A stretch of 64,000 bases of DNA, taken from NCBI GenBank assembly GCA_008729055.1, contig SDUX01000004.1, positions 5,534,559-5,598,558 of the forward strand, read 5' to 3'. Numbering within the stretch: the stretch's first letter is position 1; every line of letters starts with the position of its first letter. A program made the translations under genes and the position numbers. Under the pieces are notes generated by a model. That model had not been told where the DNA came from and made no database searches. It saw only the letters and a program-made list of their open reading frames with translations. Source of the stretch: Pyropia haitanensis. Lineage: Eukaryota > Rhodophyta > Bangiophyceae > Bangiales > Bangiaceae. Shown here one piece after another: positions 12,501-24,278 of the stretch.

Positions 12501-15500
12501 GCGCCCGCCGTCCGTTGCGGCGGCGGCATCGGCCGCGGCGGCGGTAGCGACGCCGACGGCGGCGGCAACTTCGTCGGCGGTGACCGACGCGCCAGCCGCG
12601 GCTGGGGCCCCGTCGAGCGGCCCCGGCGGCCGTGGCAGCGGCGGCGGCAGCGGCAAACGGTGTGGCGGCGACCGCGGTGGCCGCGGCAAGGACCGCGGCA
12701 GCGGTGACGACAGCGACGACGCGCATGACGGTGGCGGCAACGGTGGCGGCATCGGTGGTAGGGGCATCCGCAACGGCGGCGGCGGCAAGGGTGCCAGCAA
12801 CGGCCGTCACGCCGACGGCCTTGAGGGCGGCAGCGACGACCGCGACGGCCGCCACGACAGCGACAACGACGGCAACGAGGGCGACACGGGCGGCGGCGAG
12901 GCTGGCGGCGCCAAGGACGACGCCGGCGGCGGCAAGGGCGGTGGCGCGCACCCCCACGGCGCGGCGGCGTGTGGCGGCCCTCCCCGGCCAAGGTCACCGC
13001 GCGGACCGACGGCGGGCCCACCCGCGCCGCCACGCCCCCCCCCGATGCGGGTGGGAAAGCTGACGACGACAAGGGCGCCGGCGGCAGCGGCAAGGGCGAT
13101 AGCGCGCACCACGACAGCGGCGCGGAGGCCGGCAGCCCCCCCCGGCCGCGGCCGCCGCGTGGGCCCGCGGCGGGACCGCCCGCGCCGCTGCCGCCCCCGC
13201 CCGACCCGGGGGGCGGCGCGGCTGCGCATCGGGCACCCGCCGGCCGCGCCGGGCACTGCTTTGCCGCGCCCTCGGGGGTGCCCTTCTCGCCCGTCACCCC
13301 GCAGACGTCCTCCCCGGGCTCCTCGGGTGGGGGCGTCCCCTCTGATGGTCTGGCACCCGCGCCGGCCGCGCCGCGTGTGGCCGCCGTCGCCCCAGCGCTC
13401 GCCGCCGCTCCGCTGCGGCGGCGGGCGTCGCCAAAGCATGTAGCGTCATCGCCGCTAGCACTGACGCCAGGGGCTGCGTCTGCAGCGGCGGCGGTGGCGG
13501 CGGCGTCCGCCGGGGCGGTGGAGGGGGAGTCCCCCTCGGCGCTGCTATTGCCGCCGCTGGCGCTCGACGTGTGGGCGGCGCGCCTGACGACCGCCGTCGT
13601 CGCGGCGCCGCTGTACACGCTGACGCTCGTCGACGACGCGCCGCGGCCGTGGTCGGCCGCCCCCACCGACGACCCGGCGGTCGTCGCCGCCGCGCTATCG
13701 GTGGGGGTGCTGCACCACCACGCGCCGGGCGGCCACGCGCCGGCCGTGCGGCTCGGCGGCTGGGCCGCCGGCACCGTCGCGACGGCAGCGGCAGCGTCGG
13801 CACTCGTGGCGTCGCCGCCGCCGCCGCCGCCGCCGCCGCTGCTGCCGGCGCGGCCACGGACGCCATTGAGGCGGCCGCCGGGGGGGCTTGGCCGCGGCGG
13901 CACCGCCGCTTCCACCGCCGCCGCTGCCGCCGCGGCCGCCAACGGCTCACCGGGGCCGCCCCGCAGCCTGTGGGCGGCCATGTCCGCGGCGGTGCCTCGC
14001 GCGCCGCTTTCGTTTACCGGCCGCGGCGTGCGCGAGGCCGCCGCCGTGGCAGCCCGCACGCCGCGCGTGGGGCGGGCTGGCAGGGTGGACGCGCTATCCG
14101 TTGGCGCCGCGGTGGCGGCAGACGGGAGTGGCTGCCGCGGCCGCGGCGGCGGCCGTGGCGGCCGCGGTGGCCGCGGTGGCGGCCGCGGCGGCACGTCGGC
14201 GGTGTCGAGGCAGACGGTCCGACCTGCTGGCGTGACGCCCGCGCGTCGCCGGGCGGTGCCGGTGTTTGAGGCGTTGGATGCGCGTGCGGTTGAGGACTCG
14301 ACCGCGTCTGAGCCGTCGGTGGGCCCGGCAGCACCGGTGTTGGCGGTGCGCTCCTGTGCGGAAGCGTCGGTCGTGGACTCTGCGTCGGTGGGGCCGGCGG
14401 TCGCCTCTGCATCAGAAGCGTCGGTAGCCGGCGCGGCTGTTGCGGACTCGACGGTCAGCTCGGCACGCATTGTGACGGAGTCGGACGTGGACGTGCACGC
14501 AGGCAGGTTGGCGGCAGCCGTGGCCGCGGGCGAGTCGGCCGACGACTCATCCGCGGCGGCCGCTCCACCTTTGGCGCGGGATGAGGCGTGCCCGTGGCCA
14601 CCGCCGTCCTGGTCAGCGGCGCGGCCGTCGGAGCGACGGCGTGGGGGGTGGCGCAGCCGCTCCGCCTCACCGCGGGCTGCCGAGGCCGTCCTCGCCTCGG
14701 GGGCGTCCCGCGCCGCCCACCGTGGCGCTACGGCAGTGGCGGCAGCGGCGGCGGCTGCGTTGGGCGCCGCGGACCCCGACGCCGCCGTCGTGCACAGCGG
14801 CCGTGGTGACGACGCGCGGCGGCCGGCAGGTGGCGTGCGCCGCGGTGAGGCCTGTGGTAGCGCCACCGCCCCCCCTGGCAGTCCCCCACGCGCCGGCCAT
14901 GGCAGCGATGCGGCGACAGCGAGCGCCGCCGTCGTGCCGTCTGGCGCGGGTGTGGCATCCACGGCGGGCGGCGCTGCGGGCGGCGCGGCAGGCGGCGCGG
15001 CGGTGCCTCCGCCTGCGGTCGCGCCGACGAGCGTCCTCCGCGGTCGTCTGTTGAACGCCGTCTTTGGCGTTGGTGCCGACACGGATAGCAGCCACCGGGG
15101 CAGCAACGGCCGCGGTGGTGACGGCGGCGGCAGTGGCAGGAGCGACGGCGGCGGCCATGGCGGTGGCAGCATCGACAGCGGCCGTGGTCATGGCAACAGC
15201 GGCGGCGGCCGTGGCCGGAGCAGCGACGGCAGCAGCCGTAGCGGTAGCGGCCGTGCTCCTGCCATGGGCCTTGCCGACGACGACGGCGGCGGCGGCGGCA
15301 GCAGCGGTGGCCGCGCCGCTGGCGCGCCGATTGTCGTGGACAGCACCGCTGATGACCGCAGCGGCAGTCACGGCGGCGCCCGCATCCGCTCCATGGACCA
15401 CCCAGACGACGGCAGCTGCAGCGGCAGCAGCGTTGACCGCGCCGCCGGCGCCGCCCCTGCCGTGGACACCACCGACGATAGCCATGGCGGTGACGGTCGC

Positions 15501-16565
15501 GCCCGTGCCCGCTCCATGGACCACCCAGACGACGGCAGCTGCAGCGGCAGCAGCGGTGGCCCCGCCGCCGGCGCCGCCCCTGCCGTGGACACCACCGACG
15601 ATAGCCATGGCGGCGGCGATAGCGCCCGTGCCCGCTCCATGCACCCCCCAGACGACTGCAGCAGTAGCAGCGGTAGCGGCGATGGCAGCGTTCGCCACCA
15701 CGATAGCCCTGGCGCCCGTGCCCGCTCCATGGACCACCCAGACGACGGCAGCAGCAGCAGTGGTAGCGGCGATGGCAGCGTCGCGGCCGCGGCCCCTGTC
15801 GTGGACACCACCGACGGTGACGACGGGAGCGACGCTGGTGTTAGCGGCGGCGGCGGCGTCAGTGGTGGTTTCTTTATTGACACATCGGATGACGACGTTG
15901 CCGCCACCTGCTCGACCGATGGCAGTGACGCGGGCGTGGACGTGTGCGCACGCCCGTGCTTCTCGGTGCTCGCGCGCGGCAGCAGCCGCCCAGATGTCAT
16001 CAACGCCGCCGCCGCCGTCGCCCGGCCGCCACGGCGGCGGCGCCCATCCGCCCCGGCGGCAAGCCGCCGCCCCCGGTACCGCGCGTCTGCCGGTGTCGCG
16101 ACGGCGCCCGGCGGCCCCACCTCCCGCGCCGACGGCCTGGCGCTGCTGCCCGACGAGGCGGACGCGGCGGCGGCAACGGCCGCCGCCGCCGCCGCGGCGC
16201 TCCTCCGCTGGCGCGCCGCCGAGGCGGCCGCCGCGGCGACGCGGACGCTGCGGCCGCCGCCGCGGCCGTCGCGGCCGCCGCCGCCGCCGCGGCCGCGGGC
16301 CGCCCCGCGGTCGCGGCCGCGGTCGCGGTCGTGGCCGCGGTCCCGCTCGCGACCGCCGCCGCGGTCGCGTTCGCAGCTGCCGCCGCCGCGGCGGCGCGTT
16401 GCGTCGCCGTCCCCGTCCTTGTCGCTCTCATGGTCGTCGCGGTCGCCGTCGCGGCCACCGCACCCGCCGCGGCGCGGCGGCGTGGCGGCGGCGTGGGCGG
16501 GTGCCACGGCCACCAGCCGCGGCCGCCCCCGCGGCACGTCGGTGGGCGCGGAGCGGGCGGCGAGG

Positions 16566-16616
<51 letters not shown>

Positions 16617-17982
16617 AGCCGCCGCGGCCGCAGCCCGCCGCGGGCCTCGCCGCGGCGGCGGCCGCCCGCCGGCGGCCGCCGCGGGCGGAGCGGCTCGCGC
16701 GTGGCGCGGCGCCGCGCGACCGCCGCCGGCGGCGGCGGCCGCGGCGGCTCCCGCTCGGCCTCCCCCCCCCCGCGGCGTGGCCGCAGCCGCTCGCGCTCGT
16801 GGGCGGCGCGCCGCGGCGCGGCGGCGGCGGCGGCGGCGGCCGGCGCCGCCGACCGCCGCGCGCGCAGCGACGGGCAGGCGCCCCGCCGGCTGGCCGGCCG
16901 GCCCGCGGCGGCGGGGCTTGCGCGCGCGCCGCCGCCGCGGCGGCCGGCGCTGGCGGTCGCGTCGGCGCGGGGGCGGCGGGCGGCGGCGGCGGCGGCGGCG
17001 GCGCGCGGGGAGAGCACGAGCAGCTCCTCTGCCAGCCGCAGCCGCAGCGGTGGCCGGCGCGGCCGCAGCCGCGGCCGGCGCAGCCGCAGCCGCGGCGGCC
17101 GCAACCGCAGCCGCAGCCGCAGCCGCAGCCGCAGCCGCAGCCGCAGCCGCAGCCGCAGCCCCAGCCCCAGCCCCAGCCCCAGCCGCAGCTACAGCCGCAC
17201 CCGTGGCCGGCCGAGCGTCAGCCGCGGCCGGCGGAGCCGCAGCTGCCGTCGCGGCCGGTGGAGCCGCAGCCGCAGCCGCGGCCGGCGCAGCCGCAGCCAC
17301 AGCAGCAGCTGCAGCAGCGGCGACAGCCGCCGCCGCCGCCGCCGCCGCCGGCCGTCGCGCAGCAGCAGCCGCAGCAGCCGCGGCGGCCACAGCAGCAGCC
17401 GCGGCTCGGCGCGGGTGGACCTCACCGCCCTGGCGCTGTCGCGGCTGCCGACGCCGCCGCGGCGGCGGCAGCCGCCGCCCGCCGCCGCGGACGTGGAGGT
17501 CGTGGAGGTGTCGCTGCCGCCGCCGCCGCCGCCGCCACCCCCACCCCCACCGCCACCGCCACCGCCGCCGCCGGCGCTGGTGCGGCCGCCGCCGCCGTCG
17601 CCGCAGTGGCCCCACGGCGGCACCGCCGCGTCGGCCGCGGGCCACGACGGCCGCGCCGCCGCCGACGGCCGCCGCCCGTGGGCGCCCGCCCGCGGCAACG
17701 GCTGGGCGCCGCCGCCGCCGCCGCCGCCGCCCGGCGCCCCGTCGGCCGACCGCCGCGACGGCTGGGCGGCCGACGCGCGGCCGCCCGCGCCGCGGCGCGA
17801 CGGCTGGGCGGCCGCCGCCGCCGCCGCCCGCCCCGCGGGGCGGCGCCGCGACACGTGGCCGCCGCCGGTGGCGAGCCGCCCGCGCGACGGCTGGGCGGCG
17901 GCCGCCCGGGCGGGCCCCGCCGGTCCGCGCCAAGCGGATGGCTGGGCCGCCACGGCCTCCCCGCCGGCGGTGGCGCGGCACG

Positions 17983-18017
<35 letters not shown>

Positions 18018-18210
18018 GCGGCGGCGGCGGCGGCGGCGGCGTGGCTCGACCGCCACGGCGGCAGCGTCCATGGCCACGGCGGCAGCGTCCATGGCCACGG
18101 CGGCGGCGGCGCCACCCCCCGCCGCCGCCGCGGCCGGTGCCGCGCGGCGCGGGGTATGGGGGGGGGGGGGGGGGCGCGCTGCCGCAGCGGCCGTGGCTGC
18201 CGCCGCGGCA

Positions 18211-18247
<37 letters not shown>

Positions 18248-18337
18248 GTGACCAAGGTGTGGGGGAATGGCGGCTGGGGCGCGCCGGCCGTGCCGCCGCC
18301 GCTGCCGCCGCCGCCGCCATCGTACCGTGGGGTTTGA
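6584..18337 (+). CDS. Giant AT-hook / RGG / RS-domain protein with Trp-Gly repeats (frame-interrupted)
   Basis: This is probably one gene of about 3,900 codons, starting at the ATG at 6584 (CACCACCATGG context) and ending at TGA 18337. The coherent protein moves between frames at three homopolymers: G10 at 8185-8194, C9 at 13035-13043 and G17 at 18158-18174. Order of features (approximate residues): tandem ATTPADAG-type repeats (1-220); a SUMO-interaction-like 'VIDVSSDS' (~560); seven AT-hooks with GRP cores such as 'RRRPGRPRKRP' (~650-920) and a later 'RRRVGRPSKA' (~1705); an RGG cluster (~2520); repeated 'ARARSMDHPDDGS' blocks mixed with '[V/I]D[T/S][T/S]DD' motifs (~2915-3100); a long RS/SR domain (~3240-3610); poly-proline; and about seven 'DGWAA'/'NGWAP'/'GNGGWG' motifs near the C-terminus. 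AT-hooks bind the DNA minor groove, and RS and RGG regions bind RNA and proteins. A nuclear chromatin/RNA scaffold role is inferred. It could instead be two or more adjacent genes. Confidence 0.55.
6640..7250 (+). repeat. Tandem coding minisatellite (ATTPADAG repeats)
   Basis: Imperfect tandem units of about 50-75 bases, each with a core like GCCACCACCCCCGCCGACGC followed by TGGGGATCC or TGGGGATTC, encode variants of 'ATTPADAGDPRAAAA'. At least ten units are visible. A second, simpler run of GACGGCGAC/GGAGAC units follows at about 7377-7460. Both stay in the frame that opens at 6584, which supports translation of that frame. Confidence 0.7.
8527..9335 (+). repeat. AT-hook array
   Basis: Seven AT-hook motifs occur at spacings of about 75-165 bases within the giant locus: RGRPRKRP, PGRPPKRR, PGRPRKHP, PGRPRKRP, PGRPRALP, PGRPPKRP and AGRPRKRP. 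Each is preceded by two or three arginines and followed by a Leu/Pro-rich spacer. One weaker motif ('RRRGRPPA') precedes the array near 8140, and one isolated copy ('RRRVGRPSKA') occurs near 11698. The repeated layout suggests internal duplication of an AT-hook-plus-spacer module. Confidence 0.8.
16300..17420 (+). other. RS (arginine-serine) domain segment
   Basis: This part of the giant locus encodes dense SR/RS dipeptides. They are interrupted by a poly-glycine block (about 16565-16615) and include an AGCCGC hexanucleotide run (about 17100-17160) giving uninterrupted RS repeats, followed by SP repeats. RS domains mediate splicing-factor and RNA interactions and are phosphorylated by SRPK/CLK kinases. 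This is family knowledge; no RRM-type RNA-binding domain is visible next to it. Confidence 0.7.
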
Positions 18338-18863
18338 GCTGTGGTGGGGGAGGGGTGGGGGGGGGGGGGGGGGGTGGGGGGGGGGTGGGGGGGGGGTGGC
18401 TGTGCGTGTTTTTTTTGCTTGGCTGCGCTGGGGGTCGTGAGGTGTGGCAGGCGGGGAGGGGGGGAGGAGGGGGATGGCACGGCGCCGCCGCCCGCGCGGG
18501 GGGGAGCCGCGCGGGCACGCTGCTGCGGCAGGGGTGCTGCGGCGGGGGGAGGCGTGACGTGTGGGGGAGGGGTGCCGCCCGCAGCGCGTCGATGCCGCCG
18601 CGGCCTTTTTTTTTTTTTTTTTTTTTTTGCGTGCGCCGCACGCGTCGGGTCGCGCGTCGGGTCTGTGGGTGTCGGCGTGTGTTTTTTTTTTTTTTCGTTG
18701 TTGGCGTCGCGGCCGTGCCGCGCGCCGCGGCGTCGGCCGCGCGCGGTCGGCGGCGGCGGACGGCGCCACCGGCGTCGCGTTGCCCCACGCGCTGGCCCGC
18801 CGCGGGCGGGGACGGGCGTGGGGAGCGGGTGCCACCCCGCTGCAGCAGGCCACCACCCCACTT

Positions 18864-18895
<32 letters not shown>

Positions 18896-18916
18896 CCGCC
18901 GCCGGCCGCCCCCACG
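18338..18916. other. Convergent intergenic region with T23 and T14 runs
   Basis: This is the tail-to-tail spacer between the giant plus-strand gene and the minus-strand VWA/lectin gene. It holds a G-rich block at 18353-18400, a run of 23 T at 18606-18628 and a run of 14 T at 18682-18695. A C-run near 18868-18893 lies just before the minus-strand stop. No gene recognised. The T runs are the only long A/T homopolymers for several kilobases and may lie in 3' UTRs. Confidence 0.5.
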
Positions 18917-19394
18917 CTACGCCAGCGGCTGCCCGTGCTCCCCCACCACCCGCCCGCCCGGCAACACTGGCGGCGGCGCCGATGCGGGCGCGGCGTGGAA
19001 CGCCTCCCCTCTCGGCACGCCACCGCGGCCGCCGCGGCCGCCGCGGCCGGGCACGGTCGGCGGCGGCGACGGTGGCGGCGGCGGCGGCGGCGCCGCGGCG
19101 GCGCCCTTGCCCCACCCCCCATCCGCCCAGCGCGGCGCCGCGGCGGCCGCCGCCGGCGGGGCGGCCCTGCCGGCACCCCCGGGCGGCCAGACGGTGCCGC
19201 CGCCGCCGCCGCCGCCGCCGCCGCGGTCCAGGTCGGCGGCCGGCCCGCCGACGCTGCAGCGGTCGTCGCGGGCGTCTCCCCCCCCCTCCGCGCTCCCCCT
19301 GCCGCCGTGCGCCGCCAGCAGCCGCCGATCATCATCGCCCCCGCGACGGTAATGAGGAGGACCGCCACGCCGAGGGCGCCGCCGACGCCAATGG

Positions 19395-19429
<35 letters not shown>

Positions 19430-22130
19430 TCGTCGTCGTCGCCGCCGCGGTCGCCGCCGTCGGCCGCTGCCGCCGCGCACGTGCACCCGCCGCAGCACGC
19501 GTTGGCACAGTCGGCGACCCGCTCCCCAGCCGGGCACAGCGACCGCCGCCGTGACGCGGCGCCGTCGGCCGCGCACGGCGCCGCGTCGACCGCCGCGGCG
19601 GCCGCCGCCGCCACGCACGCCGCGCTGGCGGGGTGCGGCGCGCCGCCGTCGGCTGTGGTGCCGCTGCCAGCAATGGCGCCAAGGACGACGACCGGCGCGG
19701 CGGCACACGCGGCGGGCGCCGCCGCGGCGGGCGCCTCGCACACGTACGGCCGCACGTCGGTACACGGCGCGGCCGCCCAGTTGCGCGCCGGCCCGCGGCT
19801 GTCGGCAACGGCGCACCGGCGGCCCGCGTCTGGCGCGGCCGCGGGCGGCGGCGGCTGCCCCGGCGCCCACCCCCCCCCGTACGTCACCCGCTCGCCGCCG
19901 TCGGCCGCGTCGCCCCACACGTAGTCGGCGGCCGACGCGGCGTCAGCGGCGGCCGACGCGCCAATCCACACCCCGTCTGGCGGCGCGACCGCCGCGACCG
20001 CCGCGCCCGTCGCGTCGTCATCCACCACGACCAGGCGGCCACCACCGCCCGGGACGGCCGCCGCGCACGCGGCGGCCGCGGCGGCCGCCGTCGCGGGCGC
20101 GTCGAGGACGGGCAGCAGCACCTTGGCCGCCGCCCCCCGCCGGCGGCCGCGCCCGTCGGCGGGCAGCGCGTAGCAGGCGGCGCCGCCGGCGGCGGCGGGC
20201 GGCAGGGAGCCCGCACACGCGGTGCCGGCGGCCGCGCGGAGGCGCTGGCGCGCACACGGCGGCGTCACGCCGCCGGCCCGCCGTGACGCGGGGCGGCCCG
20301 CGCAGGCCGCGCGGCGGTCGCCCGCCAGCCGCTGCGCGGCGGCCGTGTCGTTGCCGAGCGCCGCGACGAGCACGTCCTGGCCGGCTACGCCGACCAGCTC
20401 CCCGCCGTCGCCGTACACGGCCACCGCCGCGGTGACGAGCTGCCCCGCGCCGCCGTCATCCACGTACACGTCGCTAAACGTTACGTCGGCGGGTGCGGGC
20501 GGCGGCGGCCGCCCCGCCGCGGCCGCCGCCGGCCGCCGCGCGGCAAAGAGGTACTGCTGGAGGGGCAGCGCCGCGGACAGCGCGTCGGCCGACACCGCCT
20601 CTTGGCGGACGGCGGCGGCCATGCCGCCCGAGCGGGGGAGGCACCCGAGCTGCCGGCTCACCGCGTCCGCGCTGCCGCCGCCGCCGCCGCCCGCGCCGCC
20701 CGCCGGCGGCCGCACCGAAAACGCAACGAGCGTCGCGTCGGCACCTGTCGCGGCGCGGAACCGCGCCTGCCGCGACCGCACGCGCGCCAGCAGGCGCGCC
20801 GCGCACGTGCACGGCGTGCCGTCGCCGCCGCCGCCGCCGCCGCCGCCGCTGCCGCCGTCGCCGCCGCTGGCACAGTTGGCCGCCCAGCACCCGTCGTCGG
20901 CGGCGACGACGAGCACAATGACCTTGGCGCACCCCGACGACCGCTGCTCATTGCCGTGGGCGGCCTCGAGCAGGTCGTACGCCGCCTCCACCGCCGCCGC
21001 CACGTCCGCGACGCCCGCTGCGGACGTGCCGCGCGCGGCCGCCGCGAGGCCGGCGAGCACGTCCGCCGTCGCGCGGACGAGGCCGCCCGGGAAGGCGCCG
21101 AGCAGCTGCGGCGGCCCGCCGTACCGCACGACGCCCACATAGCTCGACCAGTCGAGCGTGCCGAGGAGGCGGCCGACGAGGTCGGCGCCGACGGCGAGCG
21201 CCGAGCGGCCGGCGGCGGCGCCCCCCCCCCCCCCGCCCCCGCCGCCCCTGGTGGCACCCGCCCCGCCGCGGCGGAGCGGTCCATCACAAACACCACGTCC
21301 TGCGGGCCGACGGCGGCGGCGGCCATCCACGGCCGCTCCCGCGGCTCGTACCGCCGGCACCCCCCCCCCGGGCGGTCGTGCGCCCGCGGCGTGCCCGGGT
21401 AGATGCGCATCACGCCCGCGGCGGTGGCAAAGTAGGTCCACGGGGAGAGCGACGCCCGGCGGGGCACCCACCGCGCGTCGAGCGCGGCGGTGCCGCACAC
21501 GTCCTCGGCGAGCCGCGCGGCGATGGCGCCGGCCGCGTCGGCGGCCGCACCGGGCGGCAGCCGCACAAACGAGCGGGTGTAGTCAACGCGCGACGCGCCG
21601 CACGTGCCGCCGCCGCCCGCGTCGTCGCCGCCGCCGCCGCCGCCGCCGGTGCCGCGGGCACGCCCGCACGGCGACTCACTGAGGGCGTCCACGTACGGGC
21701 TCCCGCAGACGGGCGTGTCGCCAAAGTCATAGGCGCACGACGCGCGGGAGCAGGCGCAGCGGGCGAGGGCGCTGCACCGGGCCGCCCGCGCGAGCAGCCG
21801 CTGGGCGGTGGTGGCGGTGTCGACGGCCGCCGCGGCCGCCTCGGACGCAACGTCGGTAAAGTCACGGCCGGTGGCGTCCAGGCGGGGGGGGGGGGAAGCC
21901 GAGGCGTCCGCCGCACCCGCGGGGAAGGCGACAGCGGCGGCAGCCGCCGCGGCGGTGGCGGCAACCGTGACAGCGGCGGCGGCGGTGGCGGTGGCGGTGG
22001 CCACCACCACCACTCGCACTGCAGCGGCGGCGGCGGCGGTGGTGGCGGCCGCCACCGCGGTCGCCGTCGCGCAGTGGCGGCGGCGGTGGCGGCGTGTCAC
22101 CGCCACCGCCGCGCGTATCGCTACCGCCAT
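18917..22130 (-). CDS. Membrane protein: VWA_N/VWA - Cache - C-type-lectin-like - TM (frame-interrupted)
   Basis: A predicted type I membrane protein of about 1,070 residues. The start was chosen at the ATG at 22130 because it is followed by a long Ala/Val hydrophobic leader. Then come a Cys-rich region; a VWA_N-type segment ('YEPRERPWM', ~residue 260) running into a VWA domain ('QDVVFVMDRSAA', ~280); a Cache-type segment ('VTFSDVYVDD', 'VYGDGGELVGVAGQDVLV', ~545-590); a C-type-lectin-like domain ('WIGAS', 'RRCAVADSRG', 'YVCEAP', ~715-800); a six-cysteine stretch; a transmembrane helix ('GVAVLLITVAGAMMIGG', ~910-935); and a Gly/Pro-rich cytoplasmic tail. VWA_N-VWA-Cache is the order of calcium-channel alpha2-delta-like proteins. 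The metal site is degenerate (DRSAA for DxSxS), and typical lectin calcium ligands are not obvious. Frames change at C14 (21221-21234) and C9 (19278-19286). The ligand is unknown; an adhesion or sensing role is inferred. Confidence 0.7.
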
Positions 22131-24278
22131 ACCCGGCACGCCCGACAGCCGGCCACCGCGACACCCGCCGTCGTGGTGGGCGGGGGGGAGGGGGGCGGGC
22201 CTCGTGGGGGGGGAGCCACCACCCTCACGGCAGCCGGAGCGGGCGCCGCGGGGACGAGCAACGACCCACAAAGGGGGTGAGCGGGGGCGGCAGCGACCGT
22301 GGAGAGGGGACCGTGGCGGGGGAGGCAACCCCGTCGGCACGACGGGCAGCGACACGGGGCGAGGCGGGACGACGCCGATAGGGGCGCGCGCGCAGCCACG
22401 GGGACGGCGCGACCGCGACGCGGCAGGGCGCCCCCCTAAACGCGGCCGCGGGCGGGCGGCGGTGCGGACGGCGGGCGCCGCCCCCTCCCCCCCCCCAAAC
22501 CCCCCCCCGGCGCGGCACCCGCGGGCCGTACCCCGCCCGCCCGCCCGCGCGCCGTCGCGGCAGCGAGCCGCCGCCGGCGGCCGCGCCGCCCCCCACCGGG
22601 GTCCCCCCGCAGGGGGCGGCACGAGCGGCGGCGGCCGACGCGCCGCGCGCGGCGCCGCCGCTGCCGCCGCCGTGGCCGACGCGCCTACCGCCGCCGCGGT
22701 GGGCGGCGTGGACGGCGGCGGCGGTGGCCGCGCGGGTGCGCCCGCGCGCCGCGACGGCCTCCCCTCGCGGCGCGTCCTCCCCCCGCCGCCGCTGTCCACC
22801 TCGCAACCGTCCGTCGTGGCGTGTGCCGTTCCGGCGCCCTCGTCATGGGGGACGGCAACACCCGGTGGTACCGCGCCATCCGTTCCCCCCCCTGCTTCCT
22901 CTCACCGTGGCAACGTCGCCACCCCCCCACCCCCCCCCCCCCCCGCCCCGCCCCGCCACCCCGTTCCGACGGGGTTCTCCCCCTCCTCGATCTGGCAACC
23001 TTGTCATGGCCCAGGCACGGCGGGCGGGACCAACAGCCTCGGAGCGGGGGGCGGGCGGCGGCGGAGCAGAGGTCGTCGTCGCGTGGCGGACGCGGCCGCG
23101 AGGGGGGGAAGGAGTGGGGGGGACGGGAGAGGGAGGGCGGGGGGGGAAGGGGGGCGCCGCGTCCGCGTGACCAGGCACACCCGCGTCCTTGTCGAGGCCC
23201 GGCTTCCTCGACACCCCGACGGGGCGGGCGCGATGAGCGGATGGGCGGCGCAGGGGGGGGCGGCGGTGGTGAAGGTCGGGGGGGGAAGCGGCCAGAGGGG
23301 CGGCCGCGGCGTGGCGTGACCACACGGGGTGCCACCCAATCGGCACGGCGGCCGCGGGAAGGGCGGGTGGGGGGTGACGCCGGTGACGCCGGTGATCCAA
23401 ACGGCGGGCAGCCGCGACGGCGCGCGCCACCCGCGTAGCTACGACCCGCGGCACGACGGCGCACGAGGAATCGTCGGCAGTGGACATTGTTGCCGTGTGG
23501 GGCGATCCCGGTGGGCGGGACGGACGATCCCGCGCCCGCGTGGGGGGGGGGGACGACACGCCCGCCCCGCCGCCGCCGTCTGTGCGGCCGCGGACCGCCG
23601 CGGCCGGCGGGTGCGCCACCACGGTCCCCACCGCGTGGCGGCGGCGGTGGGGTATCTACACCCGTGCGGCGCGGGCTGGCGGCCGCAGCGGCAGCGGCAC
23701 GCCGTGGCCGACAGCCGCCGACGGCGCGTCGGCCGCCGCGCGTGGCCCACCAGCCGCTGGCGCCGCACCGAACCGCCCCAACGGCTCGCACGCGCGGGCC
23801 GCTGGCGTAGCCGCGACGCGTTGGGTTTTTTGTTTTTTCAGCTGTGGCTCCCCACAATCCCCCTCCACCCGGGGCGCGTGGGGGGGACTCTCCCCGTGGG
23901 ACCGCCTCAGGGGCGCCGACCCGCAGCAGCCCCAAGAGCGGCAACGAGGGGACCACTGCGCCGGACGTCCCCAGCCAGCACGACCGATCGCGCTCGCGGT
24001 GCAACGCAAAACGGCACACCAATGTACTAGCTAGCCAGCGGCCACGTACGCACGCTGCCGCTGCCGCCACAGGCCGCCGCGGCGCGCTGCCGCAGCTCGG
24101 ATGCAACCCCCAGATGAGCACTAGGGAGGGTAGCGAAATCGCACCCGCACAAACGACTGCTACCGACCACAAAACAGTGGCCCACTCCCCGTCACCTCTG
24201 TTCTCACCCCTCTTTTTCTTCCACGCAAAAGCGGAGTCCCCGCCGCCCCCCCCTCCCCGCCCGGCAATACCGAGCCGC
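22131..24278. other. Intergenic G-rich region
   Basis: This spacer lies between the 3' end of the minus-strand M13 peptidase gene and the 5' end of the minus-strand VWA/lectin gene. It is filled with short G and C runs (for example 22183-22212 and 22920-22955). A T-rich patch ending in CAG at 23825-23841 resembles a 3' splice site on the plus strand, but no exon with a recognisable product follows. No gene called. Confidence 0.45.

Noticed and set aside
16428..19115. Minus-strand open frame of nearly 900 codons across the RS domain
   Set aside because: Antisense of RS and poly-glycine codons. The real minus-strand gene ends at 18917 and is in a different frame.
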